Source: Fen731 sp964354265
GTDB lineage: Bacteria > Actinomycetota > Humimicrobiia > Humimicrobiales > Humimicrobiaceae
DNA length: 30,537 nt
Direction: 5' to 3'
NCBI GenBank assembly: GCA_964354265.1
Contig: CAYGYY010000021.1
Location: 1-30,537, forward strand
Shown here: piece after piece, positions 7,641 to 15,447 of the stretch
Layout of the letters: every line of letters starts with the position of its first letter
Position numbering within the stretch: position 1 is the first letter of the stretch
Notes under the pieces: model-generated
Seen by the model: the letters and a program-made list of their open reading frames with translations, nothing else
Database searches by the model: none
Told to the model about the DNA's origin: nothing
Made by a program: the position numbers and the translations under genes

Positions 7641-8264
7641 TTGGATTATTCAAGTGGAAACAATATATATATTACCCTGCGCAACATACTTTTCAACTTA
7701 TTTATGCTACTTATTATTTCAGGCTCTATTGTTTATTTTTTATCATTAAATCCACAGGATATATATTGCGCATCCAGTGTACCTTTTATTAAGCCTGTTG
7801 AAGGTGCAGTAATAACCGGTTTCAGGCAGGAATATCTTGATGAAGCAAAGCAGGTCACGCGGCAGCATACAGGTATTGATATCCTTGGCAATAACAGGGA
7901 TAAAGTCAAAGCTTCAGGAAACGGTACAGTGATTTATACAGGGTTTTCACCAATCGGCGGCAGGACAATAGTATTAAAACACAACCAAAAGATAAGGACT
8001 ACATATTTAAATCTTTCAGAAATTTTTATAAATATTGGAAATAAGGTTAAACAGGGCGATGTAATTGCTGCAATCGGGGCAGAAGATGACCCTTCAAGCC
8101 TTTTGCCGCACCTGCATTTTGGAATAATATATGATGGTTTTTACCTGGATCCTGAAGATATTTTAAAAATTGACTACAGCGCTATTTCAAAATATATACT
8201 TCTTCAGTATTGCAACCCTGATTTTGGGATAGTCAGGTTGAACGAAAATAATTTTCCAGATTAG
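7641..8264 (+). CDS. Membrane-anchored M23/LytM-like peptidase domain protein, probably degenerate
   Basis: A 207-residue protein with an N-terminal membrane anchor (about residues 17-36) followed by an extracytoplasmic LytM/peptidase M23 domain (about 50-170). The zinc-ligand segments are present: HTGID (H76, D80) and HLHFG (H157, H159). The segment that normally carries another active-site histidine (YxH before L/N-S) reads TYLNLSE, with asparagine at 124. Cell-wall endopeptidase activity may therefore be lost, as in non-catalytic M23 scaffolds such as B. subtilis SpoIIQ or E. coli EnvC. The start is TTG 7641, with AAGGCGAG eight bases upstream. Its 3' end overlaps the convergent small gene at 8233-8601 by 32 bases. 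It could be a cell-wall scaffold or amidase activator; activity is uncertain. Confidence 0.75.
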   Translation: MDYSSGNNIYITLRNILFNLFMLLIISGSIVYFLSLNPQDIYCASSVPFIKPVEGAVITGFRQEYLDEAKQVTRQHTGIDILGNNRDKVKASGNGTVIYTGFSPIGGRTIVLKHNQKIRTTYLNLSEIFINIGNKVKQGDVIAAIGAEDDPSSLLPHLHFGIIYDGFYLDPEDILKIDYSAISKYILLQYCNPDFGIVRLNENNFPD

Positions 8265-8601
8265 TCAATTCTTCTGTAACTTTATTGTTAACATCTTCTT
8301 TCTTTACCCCAAAAGCAATGACGTTTAATGTGAGTTTTATCTTCTCGAACGTTTTTTTCAGGATGCCATCGATTTTTGGGTTCTGGTCCATATCAAGCAC
8401 GCTGAGCTGAAGATAGTCTTCGCCGTTAGTAGTAAAAATGAACTTTATATGGCCCAGTTGGCTGCAACCGTTTGACTTCAGGTAAGCAACCATATTGATT
8501 GCTGATTCCCTGATCTTATTTATAAAGTCCTCTTTGGTGATAGGTTTGGAGAAAATAAGAATTATATTCTTATTTAATATAATTGAATTGTTATCCGGCA
8601 T
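8233..8601 (-). CDS. Hypothetical protein, 122 residues
   Basis: I do not recognise a family. The protein is soluble-looking, with alternating beta strands (residues 7-18, 47-55, 58-68) and a charged helical C-terminus rich in K, E and N. It has no cysteines apart from one, no signal peptide and no membrane span. The only good ATG (8601) has no clear ribosome binding site. The 3' end overlaps the convergent M23-like gene by 32 bases. It may be the distal gene of the hexokinase/panB transcript, 202 bases downstream of hexokinase. Codon use looks normal for this window, which together with the length favours a real gene. It remains possible that this is a chance open frame. Confidence 0.5.
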   Translation of the reverse strand: MPDNNSIILNKNIILIFSKPITKEDFINKIRESAINMVAYLKSNGCSQLGHIKFIFTTNGEDYLQLSVLDMDQNPKIDGILKKTFEKIKLTLNVIAFGVKKEDVNNKVTEELTNLENYFRST

Positions 8602-8803
8602 AAAAAGAATTTTTGCTTACTTGATGATAAATATGAGTAATTTATATATAAAAAATTATATTTCAGGAAATCTATTTTACCATATTGATTGATTAAATCA
8701 AAATTTTTTATATTTTACTTCCAAAATACTCCTAAATAAATTTTCATTAAAAAATTCTTTTTTTTACTTGAAAAAGCGCTTGTTTTCTGCCAAAGAGGTT
8801 AAA

Positions 8804-10153
8804 TCAGCAGCATGGGCTTATGCCTGCAACAGCAGCGCCGATCATTATAGCATCATCTACTTTGTTTATTTCAAAATTATAAATCCCTTTTACAGATAAT
8901 ATTTGTTTCATATAAAAATCCAACCGCGAATGGAAGTTCTTCATCTTATAAAAACTGCTTCCTTCTGCAACTATGCATACGGGACTGCAGGGATCATGGC
9001 CGGCATCCGCTTTTATTATTGCAGCTGCGAGCACAATAGAGGCTAGTATTGCAGCCCTTTCAATCATCGAATCGAATAAATAGTGCAAAAGTATCTTGTC
9101 CCTGCTGTCCATTTTTTTAAGCAGTATAACCAGTCTTTCATCCTGGGGCGGAAAATAAAGATAGTCATCAACATCTTTTGATTTAAATCCTTCAAATTCA
9201 TTAAAAACTTCAGCAAATCCGCCTGAAAATAGTCCATCCATTACTGCAAACCGGATAACCTCAGTTGTCAGCGCTCCAAGATAAGCGCCGGAAAACATCT
9301 TTTCGTAAGTGGATAGACTGGGATTTAATGTCTTACTGTCAAATTCTTTATCTATTAAACCAAGCGGTCCCTTCAAATATTGTCCGGCTTCTATATTTAC
9401 GAGCTGAAAGTTTTGGGGATCCAGCTGCCCTTCCGGAAATTTTTTTATATTCGAATTACTTTCAATATAGCAGGCATTCATTCCTGTTCCAAGGACAAAG
9501 CCTATATAGCTGGAATACTGCCTTTGTTTAAAAGCTGTAATTCCGGCAAGAAGTGATGCAGCCGTATCATTTAAAAGCACTATGTCTTTTACATTCCTAT
9601 GGCCTCTCTGGCTTAGTTCTTCCAGGAGCTTTTTGCCTATGAACTGTCCCTCGACCTGTCTTGCTTTTATTTCTTTTGTAAATCTTATCAGTTTTCCATC
9701 CCTGTTTGGAAAAATTTCGATTGGATAGGAAAAAACAAAACCAATCTTGCTGCAGTCCCTGATTTTATCCTCCAGATTATCTGCAATAGCGCTGAAGAAT
9801 TGCTCAATAGTAGCTTCCGATTCAATCCCCGGCATCCTGGTCCTGCTAAACCGTGATAGCTTATGCCTGCCGTTTTCATCAAAAGATACTATCGCGGAAC
9901 GCAGGTTTGTCCCACCCGCATCCAGGGCAAGGACCGGTTCGTCCGGTTGCAAACCTTTTTTAAAGCCTATAAAAGTCGGGTACATTTTAAGGGAACTTTC
10001 TTCTCCAGCAAGTCCGGCATTCATTTCAGATATAAAAAGGTCCACTTGCTTTTCCATATCTATTTCACTGTAGTGCATGCTGTGTTTTTTTAAAAAATTC
10101 TCTGCACATATTTTTAAGGCTTTTACCTGGTTGTTTTTTAAAGTGTCATTCAT
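8804..10153 (-). CDS. Hexokinase of the eukaryotic-type hexokinase family
   Basis: A 449-residue sugar 6-kinase of the hexokinase_1/hexokinase_2 type rather than a ROK or bacterial glucokinase. The phosphate-1 loop is LALDAGGTNLR (75-85), FSYPIE (141-146) is the sugar-binding segment (usually FSFP), NDTAAS (195-200) carries catalytic D196, and GTGMNACYIE (222-231) is the phosphate-2 loop with the glucose-contacting E231. A C-terminal GSSFYK segment belongs to the adenosine motif. It would phosphorylate glucose or another hexose with ATP in the cytoplasm. The ATG overlaps the panB stop by eight bases and has no ribosome binding site of its own, so translation is probably coupled to panB. Bacterial members of this family are sporadic, which suggests transfer at some point. 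Confidence 0.85.
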   Translation of the reverse strand: MNDTLKNNQVKALKICAENFLKKHSMHYSEIDMEKQVDLFISEMNAGLAGEESSLKMYPTFIGFKKGLQPDEPVLALDAGGTNLRSAIVSFDENGRHKLSRFSRTRMPGIESEATIEQFFSAIADNLEDKIRDCSKIGFVFSYPIEIFPNRDGKLIRFTKEIKARQVEGQFIGKKLLEELSQRGHRNVKDIVLLNDTAASLLAGITAFKQRQYSSYIGFVLGTGMNACYIESNSNIKKFPEGQLDPQNFQLVNIEAGQYLKGPLGLIDKEFDSKTLNPSLSTYEKMFSGAYLGALTTEVIRFAVMDGLFSGGFAEVFNEFEGFKSKDVDDYLYFPPQDERLVILLKKMDSRDKILLHYLFDSMIERAAILASIVLAAAIIKADAGHDPCSPVCIVAEGSSFYKMKNFHSRLDFYMKQILSVKGIYNFEINKVDDAIMIGAAVAGISPCC

Positions 10154-11003
10154 ATTTTTTTATCATTTCTTTAAATTTTTCCATTTCTTCAGGCAGGATA
10201 GAATAGGTATGCTCGGAAGCCGGGAACCTTACAGCCTGTACATCAGCAATATATTCCTTGATTGCGCTAATAATAATATCTGCAACATTGGCATATTTTT
10301 TTACAAATTTTGGCGTAAACGCCTGGAAATATCCCAGGATATCGCCGCAGATCATTACCTGGCCGTCTATGTCTGCACCGGCCCCGATACCAAGCACAGG
10401 TATTTTTACAATCTTTGTTAATGCGCCTGCAAGCTCCGGGGGGATGGCTTCGACAAGAAGAAGCCTGGCCCCTGCCTTTTCCACAGCAATAGAATCAGCA
10501 ATTATTGCTTCTGCAGATTCAGCAGTCCTTCCCTGGGCCTTGAATCCGCCAAGAGCGGCTGAAGATTGGGGAGTAAGGCCTACATGGCCTATAACTACAA
10601 TCCCGGCATCAGTTATTGCCCTGATTTTGGATGCTACTCTTTCTCCGCCTTCAAGCTTTATTGCATCAACATTTGCTTCTTTTACAAACCTTACTGCGTT
10701 GACAACAGCATCAGAATCGCTTGAATGGTAGCTGCCAAAAGGCATATCCCCTACAACAAATACATCAGGAGCCCCCCGCCTGACTGCCTTGCTATGAATA
10801 ATGCACTCATCCATAGTCACAGAAACAGTACCGCTATAACCGTATACTACCATTCCCAGTGAATCACCTACAAGTATCATGTCAATACCGGCAGTTTGCG
10901 CAAAACTTGCAATTGGAAAATCATAAGCCGTAATCCAGGTAATCTTCCTGCCCTCTTTTTTCATTTCATAAAAATCGCTGATTGTAAGTTTTTTTGCAGC
11001 CAT
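10146..11003 (-). CDS. panB: 3-methyl-2-oxobutanoate hydroxymethyltransferase (ketopantoate synthase)
   Basis: PanB transfers a one-carbon unit from methylene-tetrahydrofolate to 2-oxoisovalerate to make ketopantoate, the first committed step to pantothenate and CoA. The roughly 285-residue length is normal. Diagnostic segments are ITAYDFPIA, LVGDSLGMV (metal-ligand aspartate), VVGDMPFGSY, KLEGGE, IGHVGLTPQ, LLVEAIPPE with the catalytic glutamate, and GIGAG. I favour ATG 11001-11003, which has AAAGGG seven bases upstream; the ATG six bases earlier is too close to that site. panC and panD are not in the window. It is coupled to hexokinase by an eight-base overlap and lies 88 bases after the iron alcohol dehydrogenase. 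CoA supply fits the acyl-CoA-forming complexes nearby. Confidence 0.95.
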   Translation of the reverse strand: MAAKKLTISDFYEMKKEGRKITWITAYDFPIASFAQTAGIDMILVGDSLGMVVYGYSGTVSVTMDECIIHSKAVRRGAPDVFVVGDMPFGSYHSSDSDAVVNAVRFVKEANVDAIKLEGGERVASKIRAITDAGIVVIGHVGLTPQSSAALGGFKAQGRTAESAEAIIADSIAVEKAGARLLLVEAIPPELAGALTKIVKIPVLGIGAGADIDGQVMICGDILGYFQAFTPKFVKKYANVADIIISAIKEYIADVQAVRFPASEHTYSILPEEMEKFKEMIKKYE

Positions 11004-11091
11004 TTGCATACCCTTTCTTTTTTTATATTTTTTACTGTTTTTATTGCTTCTAATATCAAATATAGAGTTTTATTTTAATATCTACTGCTTT

Positions 11092-12273
11092 TTAAATACC
11101 ATCAAATGCTTTCAGGTAGAGCCCGGTGATCTCTTCTTTGGTGGCAATAACGGGGTTATTGCCTGGAGAACCTGAAACAATCGCTGCTTCTGCCATCCTG
11201 GGAGCATATTCCACAAGCTTGTTCCGGTTGATGCCAAGCTCGCCAAGTGTCGGTATTTCAAGATCTTTGATAAGTTGCCTGGCCTCATCAACTGAATATT
11301 TAGCAGCCTGGTCAAATGGCATTCCGGCAATATCCCCTCCCATTGCCGCAGCAATCTCAGCATATCTTTTTTGGTTTCCCGTATTGCTGAATTCCATAAC
11401 GGTTACAAGCAGGGCTGCATTTGAAACACCATGTGAGATACTAAAGTTAGCGCCTATTGGCCTGGACATGCCATGCACAAGAGCAACCGATGCGTTTGAA
11501 AAAGCTATCCCGGCACACATCGAGCCAAGCATCACTTTTTCTCTTGCATCTATATCTTTTCCGTCTGACCATGCTGCCCTTATGTTCCTGCTTATCATGT
11601 TTATGGCATTGATAGCAAACATATCGCTTGCAGGATTGGCTTTCCGTGACACATATGCTTCAATTGCATGTGTCAGCGCATCTATACCGGTAGCTGCAGT
11701 CAATTGCCTCGGGCAGGAAACTGTAAGCGCGGGGTCTACGACAGCGGTATCGGCTATCAGGTATGGTGATGTAAGTAGTATCTTTTCAGATGTCAGTGTA
11801 TCTATTACAGCTGCATACCTTGTTACTTCACTGCCTGTTCCTGCAGTTGTGGGGATTGCAATCACCCTTGCGCCTTTTGCTGGGATTTTATCAATACCCC
11901 TGTAATCAATAATCTTTCCCGGGTTTGTTGTCATTACAGAAATGAGTTTTGCCGCATCCAGCGGACTGCCCCCGCCTATGGCAATAATCTCATCACACTC
12001 ATTTTCCCTGAATGCCCGCAAGCCATCCTCAATATGCGCCGTTACCGTTTCTCCCTCAATACTGTCAAAAATCTCATACTGTTTTCCGCATTTGTTTATA
12101 GCTTTCAATACCGGGTCAACAAGCCCTTTAGACCTCACTATCATTCCTGTTACTACCAGGAATTTTGAGGCAGAAGAAGCAGTTAAAATGTCCGTTATCC
12201 CTTCTATAGAATTATTCCCAAAAATCAATAGTTCAGGCACCATGAATTTCCATATATTTTCCACAACTACCAT
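11092..12273 (-). CDS. Iron-containing alcohol dehydrogenase
   Basis: A 393-residue group III (Fe-ADH) dehydrogenase that interconverts an alcohol and an aldehyde or ketone with NAD(P). The cofactor domain shows IGGGSPLDAAKLIS (99-112) and TTAGTGSEVTRYA (142-154). The metal ligands are D198 and H202 in GIDALTHAIEAY, H267 in ALVHGMSRPIG and H281 in SISHGVSNA, all present. The start ATG 12273 follows GAAAGGA by a few bases. Close families include 1,3-propanediol, lactaldehyde and butanol dehydrogenases, so the substrate is open. It lies 210 bases downstream of the HAD phosphatase and upstream of panB on the same strand. A role in disposing of reducing equivalents from sugar or acetoin metabolism is inference. 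Confidence 0.9.
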   Translation of the reverse strand: MVVVENIWKFMVPELLIFGNNSIEGITDILTASSASKFLVVTGMIVRSKGLVDPVLKAINKCGKQYEIFDSIEGETVTAHIEDGLRAFRENECDEIIAIGGGSPLDAAKLISVMTTNPGKIIDYRGIDKIPAKGARVIAIPTTAGTGSEVTRYAAVIDTLTSEKILLTSPYLIADTAVVDPALTVSCPRQLTAATGIDALTHAIEAYVSRKANPASDMFAINAINMISRNIRAAWSDGKDIDAREKVMLGSMCAGIAFSNASVALVHGMSRPIGANFSISHGVSNAALLVTVMEFSNTGNQKRYAEIAAAMGGDIAGMPFDQAAKYSVDEARQLIKDLEIPTLGELGINRNKLVEYAPRMAEAAIVSGSPGNNPVIATKEEITGLYLKAFDGI

Positions 12274-12483
12274 GTTCCTTTCGCCAGCAGGATTAACAAT
12301 AAAAATAATTAAATTTTATTACTTTGAAAATTTTTAATACCATAAGTTTACCCGATTTCTGAAAATCTAAAAATATGAAAACCGAAAATGTAAAAAATTA
12401 TTCCCCAGTTTAAGAATAGTAATATAAAATGATTTATTTTATCCTTCACCCTGAATCTGCTTACCGGCATAGCGTGTTATAAA

Positions 12484-13272
12484 TTATTTCAATATATACT
12501 TGTAAATTGCTTTCCCAAGTCCCGAATTATAATTTTCATCTGTTATGTAATCAGCGTTTTTTAATATCTCCGGATATGAATTCCTGACTGCTATCCTTAA
12601 ACCGGCATACTCAAACATGCTGAGGTCATTAGGACTGTCGCCAAATACTGCGACCTCTTTACTTTTAATATGCGTTTTACTTATTATATATTTCAATGCT
12701 TCACCTTTTGAAGCCTTAAGATTCAGGATATCGAAGAAATATTCTCCTGACCTGACGAGCTGGAGCGTTGATGAAAAATTTTTTCGCAAAAAACTGTCAA
12801 GGGGGTCTGTTTCCCTGATCGCTACACTGACCGAAACACATTTTTCTGCAAATTCATCTTTCTCAAGCGCGTCTGCTTTAAATATAGGCTCATTTATCTT
12901 ATCAAATATAGAATAAACGGGGTCATAGCTGTCATATAATATCCTGCCATTATTTAAAGCAATAAGCGGCTTGTATCCTCTGGATTTGATGACTTGCAGT
13001 AATTCATAGTAGCTTGAACTGTCAATGACAGTTGAATGAATGACATTTTGATTCCTGTCAATTACAACTGCGCCATTCAGGGTTATCTGTGGCAATGCCA
13101 GCCCAAGCATGTTCACAAGCGGTATAACAGCATGAGGGGACTTGCCGGTTGCAAGAATGACTCCGATACCCTTTTTCTTACAATCCAGAAGAGCCCGCCT
13201 GTTCAGTTCAGTCAGTTCTGAGTCGCTATCAAGAAGGGTGCCGTCGACATCAGTTACAACAAGTTTTATCAT
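12484..13272 (-). CDS. Cof-type HAD-superfamily phosphatase
   Basis: A 262-residue HAD phosphatase with a C2B (Cof) cap. Motif I is DVDGTLLD (D8 nucleophile, D10 acid/base), motif II is ILATGKSP, a lysine precedes the last motif, and motif III/IV is FGDSPNDLSMFEYAG with the Mg-binding aspartates. Family members dephosphorylate sugar phosphates, flavin mononucleotide or cofactors such as PLP. No specificity can be read here, though the setting next to sugar enzymes suggests a sugar phosphate. It follows lpdA by 58 bases. AAGG abuts ATG 13272, which is unusually close for a ribosome binding site, but the N-terminal MIKLVVTDVDGT is typical, so the start is credible. Confidence 0.9.
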   Translation of the reverse strand: MIKLVVTDVDGTLLDSDSELTELNRRALLDCKKKGIGVILATGKSPHAVIPLVNMLGLALPQITLNGAVVIDRNQNVIHSTVIDSSSYYELLQVIKSRGYKPLIALNNGRILYDSYDPVYSIFDKINEPIFKADALEKDEFAEKCVSVSVAIRETDPLDSFLRKNFSSTLQLVRSGEYFFDILNLKASKGEALKYIISKTHIKSKEVAVFGDSPNDLSMFEYAGLRIAVRNSYPEILKNADYITDENYNSGLGKAIYKYILK

Positions 13273-13330
13273 CCTTAATACTGATTCCCTTAGTACGGTT
13301 ATCGTAATGCCGGTTTTGTAGTCCCGGTTA

Positions 13331-14725
13331 CTATTTACTGAAATGCGTTGCCAGGCCGAAGCAATCTTCTGCAGCTTCCATAACAGCTTCTGAAAGAGTC
13401 GGGTGTGAATGTACAGTCTCCGCCAGGTTATCTATGACCATTTCCCCTTTCATTGCCACGGCAACTTCGTGGATCAGGTCTGAGCACCTGGGACCCACAG
13501 CCTGTGCCCCCAGGATCTCACCCGAATCCTCATCAGTTATTATCTTTATGAAGCCTTCAGTTTCACCTGTAATATATGCCTTACCGCTGTTGGCAAACGG
13601 GAAGAGACCGAAACACACATTATAGCCATTTGCCCTTGCCTGTTCCTCGTTTAAGCCCACAGTCCCTATTTCCGGGGAAGTAAATACCGCCCAGGGTATC
13701 ACCCTGTAATCCATCTCACGGTTTTTCCCGGAAATGTTTTCTGCCGCTATTTTACCTTCCTCCGCGGCAACATGGGCAAGCTGCAAGCTGCCAATAACGT
13801 CCCCTACTGCATATATGCTGCCGATATTTGTTGTTAGATGCGAATCCACCTTAATAAAACCTCTTTCATCGGTTTTTACTCCTGCATTTTCAAGGCCGAT
13901 TCCCAGCGATACAGGTTTTCTGCCCACAGAAACGAGTATTTTATCTGCAGCTATTTCCTCTCCGCCTTTAAGCCTGCATATAAATCCTTTGCCTGTTTTT
14001 TTAACTTCTTCTGCTGTTGTGTCTGTAAGCACCCTTATGCCCTTCTTTGCAAAAGCTTTTGAAATCACTTTTGAGACATCGACATCTTCTGTAGACAATA
14101 TCCTTGGCAGTATTTCAATTATTGTGACCTTGCTGCCAAAAGAAGCAAAAATATTTGCGAATTCGCAACCTACCACACCGCCCCCCACCACAAGAAGAGA
14201 ACCAGGTATTTCATTAAGTGAAAGGATACCTACATTATCAATTATTCCATCGCCATCAAGGATAAATGGAGGGACGCTGCCTGCAAATGAGCCGGTTGCA
14301 ATAATGATGTTTTTTGCATTTACTTCAGCCCGGTTGCCATTTTCAAGGCTGACTTCTATCTTATTTGCAGAAAGGAGCTTCCCGGTTCCTTTTACCAGCT
14401 CGATATTGTTCTTCTTGAAATGAAAAGCAAGGCCCTGCCTCTGCGCAGAGACAACTTTATTCTTTCTATCCATGGCCTTTGTAAAATCAAGACTGTATCC
14501 CTGGACATTTATCCCGAATACTTCAGACTTTTGTATATCTTCGATTTTTTCAGCAGTATGGTAAAGTGCTTTAGTAGGTATACAGCCCCAGTTCAGGCAT
14601 GTCCCGCCAAGAAATTCTTTTTCAATTACAATGGTTTTAACTCCAAGCTTGGATGCTCTTATTGCAGCTACATACCCGCCTGGGCCTCCGCCAAGTATTG
14701 CAAGATCCGCATTTTTTATTTCCAT
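13331..14725 (-). CDS. lpdA: Dihydrolipoyl dehydrogenase (E3)
   Basis: A 464-residue FAD-dependent E3 that reoxidises dihydrolipoyl groups with NAD+ for 2-oxo-acid, acetoin or glycine-cleavage complexes. It shows the FAD loop GGGPGGYVAA, the redox disulfide GGTCLNWGCIPTKA (C43, C48), the NAD-binding GGGVVGCEFA, the second FAD segment YAVGDV, and the partner-subunit active site HSHPTLSE near residues 439-446. There is no N-terminal lipoyl extension. I chose ATG 14723-14725 with AAGGAG nine bases upstream; the TTG three codons earlier is not needed. It is the only E3 in the window, so it probably serves both E1 clusters. It leads a minus-strand run toward the HAD phosphatase and is divergent from lipB, which makes the lipoyl cofactor precursor. 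Confidence 0.96.
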   Translation of the reverse strand: MEIKNADLAILGGGPGGYVAAIRASKLGVKTIVIEKEFLGGTCLNWGCIPTKALYHTAEKIEDIQKSEVFGINVQGYSLDFTKAMDRKNKVVSAQRQGLAFHFKKNNIELVKGTGKLLSANKIEVSLENGNRAEVNAKNIIIATGSFAGSVPPFILDGDGIIDNVGILSLNEIPGSLLVVGGGVVGCEFANIFASFGSKVTIIEILPRILSTEDVDVSKVISKAFAKKGIRVLTDTTAEEVKKTGKGFICRLKGGEEIAADKILVSVGRKPVSLGIGLENAGVKTDERGFIKVDSHLTTNIGSIYAVGDVIGSLQLAHVAAEEGKIAAENISGKNREMDYRVIPWAVFTSPEIGTVGLNEEQARANGYNVCFGLFPFANSGKAYITGETEGFIKIITDEDSGEILGAQAVGPRCSDLIHEVAVAMKGEMVIDNLAETVHSHPTLSEAVMEAAEDCFGLATHFSK

Positions 14726-14758
14726 AAAAATCAACTCCTTCGTAACTAAAAATTTTAA

Positions 14759-14770
14759 ATCATATATGAT
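14759..14770. repeat. 12-bp perfect palindrome between lpdA and lipB
   Basis: ATCATATATGAT reads identically on both strands. It lies in the 56-base gap between the divergent lpdA and lipB starts, 12 bases before the lipB ATG, so a dimeric regulator could control both genes from it. The sequence is very AT-rich, so it could occur by chance. No regulator gene is adjacent. Confidence 0.35.
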
Positions 14771-14781
14771 AAATTATCAGT

Positions 14782-15447
14782 ATGGATAAAATAAAAAAAA
14801 TACCTTATTTTGACCTTGGCCTTATTGGATACAGCCAGGCTTATGATTTCCAGCAAAAAATCTTTAAAATGGTCCAGGAGGGATTCTTTGCAGGCGCTAT
14901 CCTGCTCCTTGAACATCCCCCGGTGATAACACTGGGAAACAATGAAAACAGGAACAATCTACTTGTTGATGAACCCGGGTTAAAAAAACAGGGCATAGAA
15001 TTGGTACAGTCAAATCGCGGCGGCGACGTTACCTTTCACGGACCCGGCCAGATTGTTTGCTATCCTGTATTTGGCCTCTCATATTTTGATAAAGACATTA
15101 CTTCATTCGTGTTTAAACTGGAGCAAATAATCATAGACGTACTGGAGGATTATAAAATTAAAGGCACCAGGATTGAAAAGCTCCGCGGTGTCTTTGTTGA
15201 CTCAGGCAAGATAGCATCAATAGGTATACGTGTAAAAAAATGGATAACTTTTCATGGCTTTTCTTTTAATATAAATGTAAATCTTGACTATTTTGACAAT
15301 ATCATTGCTTGTGGATTAAAAGATCATTTGCCAGTATCGCTCGAAAAATTGCTCAAAAGCACTGTCCCTGTTTCAGATGTCAAAGAACTTATAATAGAAA
15401 AATTTAAAAATACCTTTGATATAGTTATTGTTAAGATTTATCCTTAG
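14782..15447 (+). CDS. lipB: Lipoyl(octanoyl) transferase
   Basis: LipB moves an octanoyl group from acyl carrier protein to the lipoyl-domain lysine, the first step of endogenous lipoate synthesis. The length of 221 residues is typical. The signature RGGDVTFHGPGQ (79-90) is intact, the catalytic lysine is K143 in GKIASIGIRV, and the acyl-accepting cysteine is C177 in IIACGLKDH. Likely targets here are the free lipoyl protein (2018-2251) and the E2 (17565-19013). LipA, which inserts the sulfurs, is not in the window. It is divergent from lpdA. ATG 14782 has no obvious ribosome binding site, so translation may start on a short or leaderless message. The 3' end overlaps the convergent zinc-ribbon gene by 17 bases. 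Confidence 0.95.
   Translation: MDKIKKIPYFDLGLIGYSQAYDFQQKIFKMVQEGFFAGAILLLEHPPVITLGNNENRNNLLVDEPGLKKQGIELVQSNRGGDVTFHGPGQIVCYPVFGLSYFDKDITSFVFKLEQIIIDVLEDYKIKGTRIEKLRGVFVDSGKIASIGIRVKKWITFHGFSFNINVNLDYFDNIIACGLKDHLPVSLEKLLKSTVPVSDVKELIIEKFKNTFDIVIVKIYP

Noticed and set aside
7526..7792. 88-codon + strand frame overlapping the start of the M23-like gene
   Set aside because: It is in a different frame from the M23 domain, covers the structured leader, and its translation has no recognisable domain.
8804..10153. ROK-family glucokinase
   Set aside because: There is no ROK zinc motif (CxCGxxGCxE); the NDT and GTGxNxCY motifs and the 449-residue length match the hexokinase family.
10258..10731. 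157-codon + strand frame opposite panB
   Set aside because: It is a shadow frame with no family motif; panB motifs are complete on the minus strand.
11126..11905. Long open frame (259 codons) on the + strand opposite the iron alcohol dehydrogenase
   Set aside because: It is antisense to a gene with complete metal and cofactor motifs, its composition is Ala/Ser/Ile-rich in the way of a shadow frame, and it has no family motif.
13734..14423. 229-codon + strand frame opposite lpdA
   Set aside because: This is a shadow of the lpdA codons; lpdA has intact redox, FAD and NAD motifs.
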